A stretch of DNA of 47,083 nt from an uncultured Candidatus Actinomarina sp. (GCA_902510995.1 CABXDL010000007.1:1-47083); one strand, 5' to 3'; shown: positions 8,909 to 17,509, counted from the first letter of the stretch. Numbers and translations are program-made. Notes: generated by a model not told the origin, from the letters alone.

Positions 8909-10198
8909 TTACTTAACTCTCTCCCAAAAAAAGGATGAAAATAATGGATCAATATCTCTTTTAAAAATATTTTTATTTGGAAAGCTTTTTTCAAATATTT
9001 CTTTTGACATTCTCGCATCTTTAGCAGGATATAGAGCTCCTTCATGTGAGATTACCAACTTATCTAGTAGTTGTAAGAATTTTAATGTACTGTTTCCCTT
9101 GTTAGGAAAATCAATAGCTAAAGTAACCCCCTCCCTGGGAAATGATAAGTTTCCAATAGATTGAATAGAACCAAACTTTTTTAAAACAGTAAGAGCTGGG
9201 GTTTGGTTGTTTTCATTCAGAATTTCAATAAATTTTGAGATAAATGACTCAGCATATTTACTTGGAACAACAAATTGATACTGAAAAAAACCATTCTTGC
9301 CGTATGCTTTGTTCCAATTATTTATAATATCTAAAGGGAAAAAAAAGCTTCTATAAGTTTGCTTCGTACTTTTTTTTTCTTTATTTATTGCAAAATATAA
9401 ACTATTTAGAATTTTAATTGTTATTTTATTGATAAGAGAAAAAGGGAGGGTTAAAGGAAAAGAAATTTGTCTACTTTTTTTAAGAATATTTACTTTATCA
9501 GTTTCATTATTTAAATGATTGCCAGCTAACAATACTCCTCTAAAACTACCTTTTCTTAAATTAACAAGATCCAACCAACCAACACAGTATTCATAATTTT
9601 TTTCAAAATTATTATTTAATTCTATAAATTCTTTGAATGAATAAAACTTTTTACTTACAGTTTCCATATATATTGAATTAATTTTCTTTAGTTCAATAGT
9701 GATTGAAATTATAGTGCCTGTAAGACCCAGCCCTCCAATAGTTGAATTAAAAACTGATTTATTATTATTTTCATCACAGGTAATCATTCCGATGTCTGAC
9801 CTGTGAAGCTCTATGCTTTTAACAAAATTACCAATACTACCAGATGTGTGATGATTCTTACCATGTATATCATTTGCTATTGCTCCTCCAATAGTAATAT
9901 TTTGTGTACCAGGTACTACTGGAAGAAAGTAACCTTTAGGAACAATTTCATTTAACACTTCTTTAATTGTCAAATTAGAGGAACATGTCAATAAGCTATT
10001 TTCTTTGTCTACTTTCAAAAATTTTTTATGATTAGCAAGGCTTAATAACCTAGTGTTTAAACACACATCACCATAACTTCTACCTTTTCCATGTGTAAGT
10101 ATTTTTATTTCACTTTTATTAAAAAACTTTTTATCATAGTCTAAAATTTCAATATCTTTTTCAATAGGTAAGTTTCCCCAAGAAAGATTTTTTTTCAT
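8909..10198 (-). CDS. dprE1: DprE1-like decaprenylphosphoryl-beta-D-ribose 2'-oxidase, FAD-dependent
   Basis: This is a 429-residue VAO/PCMH-type flavoprotein. FAD-binding motifs are THGKGRSYGDVCLN (35-48), VVPGTQNITIGGAIANDIHGKNHHTSGS (94-121, including the HGKNHH block of mycobacterial DprE1) and GGLGLTGTI. Later, YRSFFFPLDIINNWNKAYG, FFQYQFVVPS and LYPAKDAR match DprE1, and K393 aligns with catalytic Lys418. The residue aligned with the benzothiazinone-target Cys387 is Ala361 (TLAIDFP versus NICVDFP). With DprE2 it would epimerise decaprenylphosphoryl ribose to arabinose, the only known D-arabinofuranose donor. It is the third gene of a minus-strand ubiA-dprE2-dprE1 run. An FAD-linked sugar-lipid oxidase for a related pentose is the main alternative. 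Confidence 0.85.
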   Translation of the reverse strand: MKKNLSWGNLPIEKDIEILDYDKKFFNKSEIKILTHGKGRSYGDVCLNTRLLSLANHKKFLKVDKENSLLTCSSNLTIKEVLNEIVPKGYFLPVVPGTQNITIGGAIANDIHGKNHHTSGSIGNFVKSIELHRSDIGMITCDENNNKSVFNSTIGGLGLTGTIISITIELKKINSIYMETVSKKFYSFKEFIELNNNFEKNYEYCVGWLDLVNLRKGSFRGVLLAGNHLNNETDKVNILKKSRQISFPLTLPFSLINKITIKILNSLYFAINKEKKSTKQTYRSFFFPLDIINNWNKAYGKNGFFQYQFVVPSKYAESFISKFIEILNENNQTPALTVLKKFGSIQSIGNLSFPREGVTLAIDFPNKGNSTLKFLQLLDKLVISHEGALYPAKDARMSKEIFEKSFPNKNIFKRDIDPLFSSFFWERVK

Positions 10199-10274
10199 AT
10201 ATTTATAGTAATCAAACTATAAGATTTAGTTTCTGATAGATACTTTCTTATTGAGGGTTTAGCTTGATTAAGAA

Positions 10275-10928
10275 CTAAAATCTATCAATTATTTTTTGAG
10301 GCAATAATAACAACAGTAATCTTGAAAAGTAGATTCCAAAATTAGCATGAGTGACTCCACTTTTGTTAAGCTTTTGGAAAATTATTTTTGCTGCTTCATC
10401 ACAAGTCATTGTGAACGGAGGGTTTTTATGACCTTTTGACATTTTTGAATCTACCTTTCCAAAACGAATTACTAAATAAGAACTTATGTTCAAAAACTTT
10501 ATTGATTTTTCAAGTTTATTTTTAGATAGTCCATAAATATAATTTTTATTCCTTGCACGCACTGAGGCAATTGAGGAAATAAATATAAACTTTTTTATGT
10601 GAGTTTTAATAGAAAGCTCTTTTGTGAGAAAATAAGGAACCTGAAAATTAATATAGTCAGTTAATTCTATTTGTCTTAAATCTGGATTTTGGATATTTCT
10701 ATTTTCAGCTAAATATCCATTAAAATATATAACTGTTGGACTCTCTATTTTTTCTATAAAGTCTTTAATGTAATCCAAATCTTTTAAATAATCATTAACT
10801 TTGAGGTGTTTGGAATTATTACTAGTAGATCTTGATATGGTAAAAAAAGGAATATTTCTTTTAGCCAATAATTTTTGAAAACTTTGACTTATTTCTGACC
10901 CTGAACCAACTACTACATAGTTTCTCAT
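10275..10928 (-). CDS. dprE2: DprE2-like short-chain reductase (decaprenylphosphoryl-2-keto-ribose reductase)
   Basis: This 217-residue SDR protein has an N-terminal nucleotide site (VVVGSGSEISQSFQKLL), where the Gly-rich loop is GSGSEIS, the variant type of the DprE2 family. The catalytic part is FISSIASVRARNKNYIYGLSKNKLE, giving Ser, Tyr and Lys of the YxxxK motif. VIRFGKVDSKMSKGHKNPPFTM aligns with the DprE2 segment that follows the active site. The C-terminus ends in a hydrophobic stretch like mycobacterial DprE2. It is somewhat shorter than that homolog (about 250 residues). It reduces the keto intermediate made by DprE1. It lies 9 bases after the UbiA gene and 76 before dprE1, all on the minus strand, so the function is well supported by context. 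Confidence 0.8.
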   Translation of the reverse strand: MRNYVVVGSGSEISQSFQKLLAKRNIPFFTISRSTSNNSKHLKVNDYLKDLDYIKDFIEKIESPTVIYFNGYLAENRNIQNPDLRQIELTDYINFQVPYFLTKELSIKTHIKKFIFISSIASVRARNKNYIYGLSKNKLEKSIKFLNISSYLVIRFGKVDSKMSKGHKNPPFTMTCDEAAKIIFQKLNKSGVTHANFGIYFSRLLLLLLPQKIIDRF

Positions 10929-10937
10929 ACACTTAAT

Positions 10938-11795
10938 TTAGAACAATATTCCAAATAATGTAAAAAAGTTAAATAATAAAAAGTTAAAAAGTAGTATTTT
11001 GTCAATTTTTAATATTGATATAAAATCTTCAGTCTTCGAAGATAGACTTAAGTTATAAAACCTTTTTGAAAACAAGACTAGAAACAAATTTGCAAAAATA
11101 AAAACTAATTTGAGACTATCTAAACTGAAAAAGACCCACAAATTATATGTAATTAGTGTTAAAGAAAGAGAAAACTGGATAATTCTTTTTAAAAACTTAG
11201 AATTATAATTTTGCCCGATTGATTTTTTTACTTTTGAATAATCAAGATTTTCATCTAGATGAATTGATAATTTTTTACCCGTAACAAGTGCCAGGCTGGA
11301 AAAAAGTATTACCAAAAGCAAATAATTTGATATGTATATATCTGTTGCAAGTGAACCTAAATAGGTCCTGTATACAAAAAATATAGAAATCAAACTTATG
11401 TCAAAAAATTTAATATATTTTAGATATTTTGAATATAAAACACTTAGCAAAAGATAGATTAAGCTAAATAACAACACCAAAGGGTTTGTTGCAAACAAAA
11501 TAAGCACCCCACATAAAAAAATTACTACAGATATTATTTTTCCTTGATAAATTGATAATTTTCCTGATGCTAAAACTCTGTTTCTTTTTATATAATGAGC
11601 TCTGTCTGATTCAAGATCAAGAATGTCATTAACTATGTACCCAGATGAGACTATAAGTGAAAACCCAATAAATATGGAAAATAGATCATAAAAAATTTCT
11701 TGTTCTAATTTGGTAGCAGATATTGGAACTAAAAATATTAGCAAGTTTTTTGCCCATTGCTCTAATCTGATTAATTTAAGAATATTGTACGTCAT
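10938..11795 (-). CDS. ubiA: UbiA-family decaprenyl-phosphate phosphoribosyltransferase (DPPR synthase)
   Basis: This is a 285-residue integral membrane protein with about eight to nine helices. The first Asp-rich motif of the UbiA family is YIVNDILDLESDRAH (residues 53-67), followed by YIKRNRVLASGKLS. The N-terminus LIRLEQWAKNLLIF matches the RPxQWxKN start of Rv3806c-type DPPR synthases, not ubiquinone or heme prenyltransferases. A second acidic patch (HLDENLDYSK) occupies the expected second Asp motif. The reaction joins phosphoribosyl pyrophosphate to polyprenyl phosphate at the membrane, the first committed step to D-arabinose donor. It is the first gene of the arabinose cassette; a 155-bp divergent gap separates it from the GT-C-like gene at 11951. 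Confidence 0.85.
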   Translation of the reverse strand: MTYNILKLIRLEQWAKNLLIFLVPISATKLEQEIFYDLFSIFIGFSLIVSSGYIVNDILDLESDRAHYIKRNRVLASGKLSIYQGKIISVVIFLCGVLILFATNPLVLLFSLIYLLLSVLYSKYLKYIKFFDISLISIFFVYRTYLGSLATDIYISNYLLLVILFSSLALVTGKKLSIHLDENLDYSKVKKSIGQNYNSKFLKRIIQFSLSLTLITYNLWVFFSLDSLKLVFIFANLFLVLFSKRFYNLSLSSKTEDFISILKIDKILLFNFLLFNFFTLFGILF

Positions 11796-11930
11796 TGGTC
11801 TTATGTCTTCTTTATGTTAGGTTTATGTGCTTACAAGTCAATAATAGCTACTTAAGCCACTAGAAATTAAGTCTTAAAATTTTTCTTTTTTATCTAGTAA
11901 ATACTCTATTAAATCAATATTATTTTAAAA

Positions 11931-11936
11931 GGAGGT
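11931..11936 (+). promoter_or_regulatory. Strong Shine-Dalgarno with long spacing
   Basis: AAAAGGAGGT is a near-perfect anti-16S match, unusual in this window, where most genes lack a clear ribosome site. It ends 14 bases before the ATG at 11951, longer than usual. An in-frame TAA lies directly before that ATG, so no earlier start in the same frame is possible. Confidence 0.6.
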
Positions 11937-11950
11937 AGACTTTTTATTAA

Positions 11951-13534
11951 ATGCTCAATCAATATATAAAAAAAAATACGAATCTCTACTTAACGATAAC
12001 AATACTCATAATATCAATATACGGAATTGGTTATATAGACACTTCAGTGCTTTCACATAAATTTTTTCACGATGATTCATATTATTATTTTGAAATTGCA
12101 AATAACTTCCTCGATACAAAAAACTTTACATTTGACACTTTAAACAACACCAATGGTTTTCATTTATTGTGGTTAATTGTCCTAATTTTTGTTGGTTTCA
12201 TTTTTAAAGTTTTCACAAATTCATATTTAGATATAGCTCAAATAGCAATTCTAATTCAAGGTATTATATTTTATTTAAGCTTTAAATCTATAGATAATTC
12301 TTACTCAAAAAATAGCTTAGATAAGGTTCTTATTTTTAGTGTTCACCTTATGTTTCTACCTTTCTTCATCAATGGGATGGAGACAGGATTAATTATTCTA
12401 CTTTTAAATTTATATATAAAAAAAATTTTTCTTTCAAAAGACTACTCAAAATCTATTTTCTTAATATTTTTAATATTACTCACAAGATATGACTCCGTAA
12501 TTATTATTTTTTTAATTGTTTTATTAACTACTTTTAAGAAAAAAAATCTAGCCTACTTGAAACAATTTATAACGGCATTTTTAATTTTTGTAATTGTAAT
12601 AATTTCATTTAATTTTTTAATAGGTGTTGGTTTTGACAATCTTTCAACAAGTAGCTCTGTAAAAAATTTTTGGCATGAATTAGACTATAAAGAGCATTTA
12701 AACAACTGTGAAATTCAAAATTTAAACTGTAGTTTGTTTTATGCGAAAAATAAGATTGAATTCCTGCCAGTTTATATTGCTAATGTAAATAAATTACTCT
12801 TCTCAACAGTGCAGTATACCTCAGCTTATAATTCTTTTGGGGAGATACCTATCAGAAGAATTATTCCATTTCTAATGGTTGTATTTCCAATTTTTATTTT
12901 AAATTTAATGAAAAATACTAAAATTAGAAAATTTGATATTAATAGTCTATGGTCTATTGCAATTATTCATCTAACTTTTCTTAGCTTAACTTCTGTTATT
13001 TGGCTTGTTTTTGACTGGTATAACTATTTTGTAATTAGCATATTTATATTTACTTTGATTGAAGTTCTTTTAAATAGTAAAAAATTAATAAAGATACTAT
13101 TTTCAATATTCGTTTTAATTAACTCATATATATATGTATCATCTCCACCTTCTCAATGGGCAAAAGTATACGGTGATACGGCAAACTATCTGAATTCTTA
13201 TGAAGACATTGTAATAGGAACATGGGCAGCGGGGCATATCGGTTACTATTCTGACAACCCAGTAGTAAATCTAGAAGGCCTAGTTAGTGATAATGATATT
13301 ATCGAAATGAATAAAAACGGTACACTTGAAATATATATTGTTAATAATCTCGACTTTGTAGTAACAAATTTTGACCCATACAAAACACCAAGTGATCCAA
13401 AGTGGTTTTATGAATTAAGAATAAATCCATTATTAAAAATAAAAGAAAAATTAGATATTATTGAAATAATTAAAAGAGATGATGAAACTTACACTATGTA
13501 TATATTTAAAATAAACAACAAAGGTGACGTGTGA
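11951..13534 (+). CDS. Polytopic membrane protein, GT-C-like
   Basis: This is a 527-residue protein with about ten or eleven transmembrane helices and a soluble C-terminal domain of about 130 residues. After the first helix (13-32) comes a loop with Asp-Asp (HKFFHDDSYYYFEIANNFL, residues 37-55), then FDTLNNTNGFHLLWL. This DD(S/A)YYY...NGFHPLW pattern recurs in uncharacterised GT-C-like membrane proteins and places an acidic pair where GT-C enzymes bind metal and the lipid-phosphate donor. It shares GTGA with the next gene, so the two are translationally coupled. It could use polyprenyl-phosphate arabinose from the adjacent divergent operon; that is inference from position only. Confidence 0.55.
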   Translation: MLNQYIKKNTNLYLTITILIISIYGIGYIDTSVLSHKFFHDDSYYYFEIANNFLDTKNFTFDTLNNTNGFHLLWLIVLIFVGFIFKVFTNSYLDIAQIAILIQGIIFYLSFKSIDNSYSKNSLDKVLIFSVHLMFLPFFINGMETGLIILLLNLYIKKIFLSKDYSKSIFLIFLILLTRYDSVIIIFLIVLLTTFKKKNLAYLKQFITAFLIFVIVIISFNFLIGVGFDNLSTSSSVKNFWHELDYKEHLNNCEIQNLNCSLFYAKNKIEFLPVYIANVNKLLFSTVQYTSAYNSFGEIPIRRIIPFLMVVFPIFILNLMKNTKIRKFDINSLWSIAIIHLTFLSLTSVIWLVFDWYNYFVISIFIFTLIEVLLNSKKLIKILFSIFVLINSYIYVSSPPSQWAKVYGDTANYLNSYEDIVIGTWAAGHIGYYSDNPVVNLEGLVSDNDIIEMNKNGTLEIYIVNNLDFVVTNFDPYKTPSDPKWFYELRINPLLKIKEKLDIIEIIKRDDETYTMYIFKINNKGDV

Positions 13535-14784
13535 ATTTAAAAAAAAAGCTTGATATTGATAATCTGCTCCAAAGCACACTATTAACTACTTTTATTTTAC
13601 TCTTAATATTTGGAAGGAATTTTACAGGCATAGAAATTTTTGATTTTAGAATTGGTGAAATATTAGTTCTTTTCCAAGTAATATTATTTCATTTTTATTC
13701 TATAAAAAGTAATGACAGGTCCTTACAGAAAATATTATTATTTTTTCTATTAATATTTTATTTAAAATTATTTTATGTAATTTTTGAAATAGAAAATTTT
13801 AATTTCTTTAGATTTAGCTCTACCTTTTGGGCAATGTCTATTTATATTTTGGCTAAAGAGTCAAAATTAAGTAATGAAAAAATAACAGTATCACTAGTTG
13901 GTTCTTTATCTATTCTTTATATTTTAAATTTTTTATATTATCCAAATTTTATTTTAGATTTCTTTAATACTTATTCTGATAAGTTTGACTTTACAAAAGC
14001 ATCCGATTTGTTTGCAATTTATGCTTTAACTATTTATTTTTCCTACAGATTTACAAAATTTAAAACATTTTTATTCATATTTATTATTTTTACTTTTTTA
14101 TATTTACCAAAATTTTTCTTTCTAAGTGCTGGAAGTACTTATTCTATTTTGTTCGCATTTCTTGTATTTGGCATAAGTGTTGTATATAAAAAAATGAAAA
14201 TTAAAAATAAAACATTATATTTATTAATTATTATTTCAATACTATTGGTGCTTTTTTCACTTTTTAATCTAAGTAAAACTTCGATAGAGATTACAGATAT
14301 CACAAACACTAATTTGACAATTACTTCGATGGAGAAGAAAATTATTCCTGATAAATTGTTTTATCTAGATGATAATTTAATTAGATCTTCCGACACTGAT
14401 ATAGATTGGAGGTTAATGATTTGGCAAACAACAATATCGGATTCTTATTTTAATAATCAGATTATATTTGGAATGCCAATTAATGAAGTTGTACCTATTA
14501 TGCAACACCCTTACTACAAGACCGTAAACCTTAACAATGTTAATCTTCACAATTACTTTATTCAGACATTTGCTTACTTTGGGTTATTTGGTGTTTTATT
14601 AGCCTCAACTTTTTTCTTTCTTATAATAAGAAAAATTTTTATTAGAGAAAATAATTTAAACATTTTGGTTCTTATAGTCCCAATTTTATTCGTTTCTTCA
14701 TTTGATTCTTCAATGGAAACTGTTAGATTTCCATTTATAATCTTTGCAGGATTGGGTTATTTGTCGAGGACTAATGACGTGTAG
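13531..14784 (+). CDS. O-antigen ligase/polymerase-like membrane protein
   Basis: This is a 417-residue protein with ten or more hydrophobic helices, starting at GTG and overlapping the previous gene by four bases. A large extracytoplasmic loop near residues 255-335 includes DIDWRLMIWQTTI and ends NLHNYFIQTFAYFGLFGVLL. The latter matches the H(N)xxLxxxxxxGxxG signature of the Wzy_C/WaaL O-antigen ligase family, including the key His. Members join or polymerise lipid-linked glycans on the outer membrane face. The short tail ends within the convergent small gene at 14757. Whether it acts as polymerase or ligase cannot be told. Confidence 0.65.
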   Translation: MNLKKKLDIDNLLQSTLLTTFILLLIFGRNFTGIEIFDFRIGEILVLFQVILFHFYSIKSNDRSLQKILLFFLLIFYLKLFYVIFEIENFNFFRFSSTFWAMSIYILAKESKLSNEKITVSLVGSLSILYILNFLYYPNFILDFFNTYSDKFDFTKASDLFAIYALTIYFSYRFTKFKTFLFIFIIFTFLYLPKFFFLSAGSTYSILFAFLVFGISVVYKKMKIKNKTLYLLIIISILLVLFSLFNLSKTSIEITDITNTNLTITSMEKKIIPDKLFYLDDNLIRSSDTDIDWRLMIWQTTISDSYFNNQIIFGMPINEVVPIMQHPYYKTVNLNNVNLHNYFIQTFAYFGLFGVLLASTFFFLIIRKIFIRENNLNILVLIVPILFVSSFDSSMETVRFPFIIFAGLGYLSRTNDV

Positions 14785-15209
14785 TCACAATAAGATTTAA
14801 ATCTATTACCATACTTATCTTTTCCAGACATGGAAATCTTTACTTTACTTAAATCATCTAGATTGTTGTAGTTATTAAAATTTATAAGTATTGAATTAGT
14901 AAATACATCTGATAATCCATAGCTTTTTCTATCAATTAAAATTTGATCTAGTTGAGTTGAATTTACGTAAAGTGTGACAGAAAACGATTCTATATAATCT
15001 GAATTAGTACTTATATCTACCTTAACTATATTTTCATTTTCTGTACTTAATTCAATTGGGCATGATAAATAACCACTTACATCATAAGAATTTTTGCTAT
15101 AAAATTGAAAATTAATTTGTTGAAAAAAGATAAACAAAAAAAGTATCGAAATAAATAGATTTTTTTTACTTATTTTTTTCATTTTAAATTTTGAATTTAA
15201 TATTGACAC
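14757..15209 (-). CDS. Small membrane-anchored extracytoplasmic protein, unknown function
   Basis: This 150-residue protein is not assigned to a family. It has a basic start (KFKMKKISKKN), one hydrophobic segment (LFISILFLFIFFQQINFQF, about 18-36) serving as signal anchor, and a beta-rich domain with two cysteines (YLSCPIELS and SYCDYTSLV) that could form a disulfide. It resembles a small Ig/fibronectin-like sandwich in strand pattern (KVDISTNSDYIESFSVTLYV). The internal Met at residue 10 is an equally good start. It overlaps the 3' end of the ligase-like gene by 28 bases, tail to tail. A role at the envelope is plausible. Confidence 0.6.
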   Translation of the reverse strand: MSILNSKFKMKKISKKNLFISILFLFIFFQQINFQFYSKNSYDVSGYLSCPIELSTENENIVKVDISTNSDYIESFSVTLYVNSTQLDQILIDRKSYGLSDVFTNSILINFNNYNNLDDLSKVKISMSGKDKYGNRFKSYCDYTSLVLDK

Positions 15210-15268
15210 TATAAGAAATAATTATAATTGTAAAACTGACTATTAGAATAATAAGTATAGAAATTCTT

Positions 15269-15274
15269 AAGGAG
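15269..15274 (+). promoter_or_regulatory. Shine-Dalgarno supporting a TTG start
   Basis: AAGGAG lies 4 bases before the TTG at 15279 and is the only good ribosome site near this gene. It supports the TTG as the real start of the CMP-sugar synthetase-like gene, rather than a later ATG. Confidence 0.55.
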
Positions 15275-15278
15275 AATA

Positions 15279-15932
15279 TTGATTACAGGCATAATAGGGA
15301 TAAAGGAAGTTTCGGAAAGAGTTCAAAATAAAAATCTTAGAACTTTAGGCAATAAACCATTATTCTGTTGGATTATAGACACCTTGCTTTCAATAGACCA
15401 AATATCTGAAATTATTATCAATGCTGATGGCCAAAATTTAATTCAACAGTTAAAAGATGTGTATGGAGAAAAAATTATTGTCATTGAAAGAGAGGATGAA
15501 CTTAAAGGTCATGATGTTCCTATGAATGATATTATTTTGAGCTCATTAGACATTTGTAAAAATGAAATTATTTTAAATACTCATGTAACAAACCCTTTTT
15601 TAAAAGATAGCACTATTAAAGATGCTGTTAAATCTTATAACTCACAAAATGTAGGATTATTTAGTGTTTCAAAACATCAAAGTCGATTTTACAAGTCAAA
15701 CTTTGAACCAATAAACCACGATCCAGATGTTCTTTTAAAAACTCAAGACTTAGAAGCAGTTTATGAAGAAAATTCACTTTTATACATTTTTTCAAAAGAA
15801 GAATTTTATAAACAAAAAAATAGAATTACAAAAAATTCTAAACCTTTTGTTACTTCAAAACTTGAATCAATAGATATTGACACAGAAGATGATTGGTATC
15901 TATCAACAAAAGTTGCTCAGGATATAAGTTAA
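15279..15932 (+). CDS. CMP-sugar synthetase-like cytidylyltransferase (NeuA/CTP_transf_3 family)
   Basis: This 217-residue protein starts at TTG with a good Shine-Dalgarno. The N-terminal block IIGIKEVSERVQNKNLRTLGNKPL corresponds to the family's nucleotide loop (xxARxxSxRxxxKNxxxxxGKPL), but the usual Arg-Gly pair is replaced by Lys-Glu. Conserved later blocks are ILNTHVTNPFLKDSTI (binding of the sugar acid) and a C-terminal IDIDTEDDWYL, the common (D)IDxxxDxxxA ending of this family. Such enzymes activate 2-keto-3-deoxy acid sugars as CMP derivatives. It heads a tight three-gene run with a hydroxyacid dehydrogenase and an SDR, suggesting that the sugar acid is made on site. The substrate is unknown. 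Confidence 0.75.
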   Translation: MITGIIGIKEVSERVQNKNLRTLGNKPLFCWIIDTLLSIDQISEIIINADGQNLIQQLKDVYGEKIIVIEREDELKGHDVPMNDIILSSLDICKNEIILNTHVTNPFLKDSTIKDAVKSYNSQNVGLFSVSKHQSRFYKSNFEPINHDPDVLLKTQDLEAVYEENSLLYIFSKEEFYKQKNRITKNSKPFVTSKLESIDIDTEDDWYLSTKVAQDIS

Positions 15933-15938
15933 GATAAT

Positions 15939-16847
15939 TTGAAAGTTTTAATTACATGCCCTAGAGTCACTCAGTCTGAAAAGTTATTTAATGATTTTTT
16001 TAACGAAAATAACTATTCAGTAGATTATAAATATCCTGAAAAACAGGGATTTAACTCAAATGAACTAAGTAATATCTATAAAAAACACGAACTTTTAATT
16101 GTAGGAGATGATCAAGTTGATTCAACTTTTCTTGAAAAAGCATCCGAAATAAAATTAATTATTAAGTGGGGCAAAGGTGTCGATAATATCGATCAAACCT
16201 ACTGTGCAGCTAATAATATAGAGGTATTAAATTCACCTGGAGATATGTCTCAATTTGTTGCCGAACATGGCTTAAGCTTAATACTGGCTTTATTCAAGAG
16301 ACTTAATTTAAACACTCAAATGCTAAAAAATAATATTTGGTCAAAAGAAGAAAGCTTATCCTTGTTTAATAAAAATGTAGGATTTTATGGTTTTGGAAAT
16401 GTATCCAACAATTTAGCAAAACTAATTGCTCCATTTAATCCGAGAATTCTATTTTACGATATAAAAGAAATTAAAAATAATTATATACAAACTGGATATG
16501 ATGAATTGTTCGGAACTTCTGACATTGTTATTATTGCATCAGAATTAACTAATGAGAATGAAGGTATTGTAAATTTTGAAACAATAAAGAGAATGAAGCC
16601 GTCCTCTGTTCTTATTAATATTTCTAGAGGAAAGATTGTAAATGAATCTGACTTAATCCGTGCTTTAGAAGAGAATTTGATATTTGGTGCTGGTTTAGAT
16701 GTACTGGAAGAAGAGCCTATAAACTTAACGAACCCCTTACTATCATTTAATAATGTAATAATTACTTGTCATAATGCTTCGAATACTAAAGAAGCTACTA
16801 TAAGTGTAAATAATGAAATACTAGAAATATTAAAATTAAATAAATGA
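15939..16847 (+). CDS. D-isomer-specific 2-hydroxyacid dehydrogenase
   Basis: This 302-residue protein starts at TTG, six bases after the preceding stop. The NAD site is VGFYGFGNVSNNLAKL (GxGxxx), with an acidic residue at the end of the next strand (FYDIKE). The catalytic set is complete: Arg in INISRGKIV, Glu in DVLEEEPI and His in ITCHNAS. The overall size matches short PGDH-like members without ACT domain. It interconverts a 2-keto acid and its D-2-hydroxy form with NAD(H). Its position between a CMP-sugar synthetase-like gene and an SDR indicates a sugar-acid pathway and not serine biosynthesis. It overlaps the SDR gene by four bases (ATGA). Confidence 0.85.
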   Translation: MKVLITCPRVTQSEKLFNDFFNENNYSVDYKYPEKQGFNSNELSNIYKKHELLIVGDDQVDSTFLEKASEIKLIIKWGKGVDNIDQTYCAANNIEVLNSPGDMSQFVAEHGLSLILALFKRLNLNTQMLKNNIWSKEESLSLFNKNVGFYGFGNVSNNLAKLIAPFNPRILFYDIKEIKNNYIQTGYDELFGTSDIVIIASELTNENEGIVNFETIKRMKPSSVLINISRGKIVNESDLIRALEENLIFGAGLDVLEEEPINLTNPLLSFNNVIITCHNASNTKEATISVNNEILEILKLNK

Positions 16848-17509
16848 ACATTGTTACAGGATCATCAGGAGGGCTTGGAAAATCAGTCTACAATTTATTT
16901 GTAAAAAATAGCCTTCCTGTTATTGGAATTGACATAAATAAGTCTGAAACTTGTGATTTAATATTAGATTTATCTAAAAACAATTTTGAAGATTTGACGA
17001 ACACTTTAGGTGAAACAAAAATTGATTCTATAACTTTTTGCCATGCCATTGGAAATTCTGTTGAAGAAATTAATAAATATAGCTTAGATGATTATTTAAA
17101 AATAAATGCACTATCAAGTCTTGATTTATATAATTTTTTAAAAAAGAATCTAAGTAAAAATAGCTCATTAAGCCTAATCTCATCTATACATGCAATATCA
17201 ACTAACAAGCAAAGCAGTAGCTACGCCCTTTCGAAAGTTCTCTTAGAATCAATTTTCAAAATGATGTGTCTTGATGAAACCACTCCAAAACTGAATTTAA
17301 TAAGGTTGGGTGCCGTCGATACTAGCATGCTTCATAAAAATATATCTAATATTGATAGTTTAAGAGATTCAATTCCCTCAAAAGAAATACTAGAACCAGA
17401 TGAGGTAGCAGGTCTAATCTATGACATACACACAAAACATTCAAGCTTGTTAAACAAGGCTATATTACAAATTGATGGTGGTGCATTGTTTAAATTATCT
17501 ACTGATTAA
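16844..17509 (+). CDS. Short-chain dehydrogenase/reductase
   Basis: This 221-residue classical SDR has the coenzyme loop IVTGSSGGLGKSVY (TGxxxGxG) and GIDIN at the strand-2 end. The active site is SLISSIHAISTNKQSSSYALSKVLLE, giving Ser and the YxxxK motif. The N-A-G equivalent is CHAIGNS. The C-terminal QIDGGALFKLS is the usual SDR tail. The start codon overlaps the upstream stop (ATGA), so coupled translation is likely. With the two genes before it, it probably sets the stereochemistry of an unusual sugar acid. Its last 11 bases overlap a convergent GT2 gene. Confidence 0.85.
   Translation: MNIVTGSSGGLGKSVYNLFVKNSLPVIGIDINKSETCDLILDLSKNNFEDLTNTLGETKIDSITFCHAIGNSVEEINKYSLDDYLKINALSSLDLYNFLKKNLSKNSSLSLISSIHAISTNKQSSSYALSKVLLESIFKMMCLDETTPKLNLIRLGAVDTSMLHKNISNIDSLRDSIPSKEILEPDEVAGLIYDIHTKHSSLLNKAILQIDGGALFKLSTD

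Noticed and set aside
8865-9164. 99-residue plus-strand ORF after the acyltransferase gene
   Set aside because: It lies antisense over the dprE1-like gene, which has clear family motifs; its product shows no motif.
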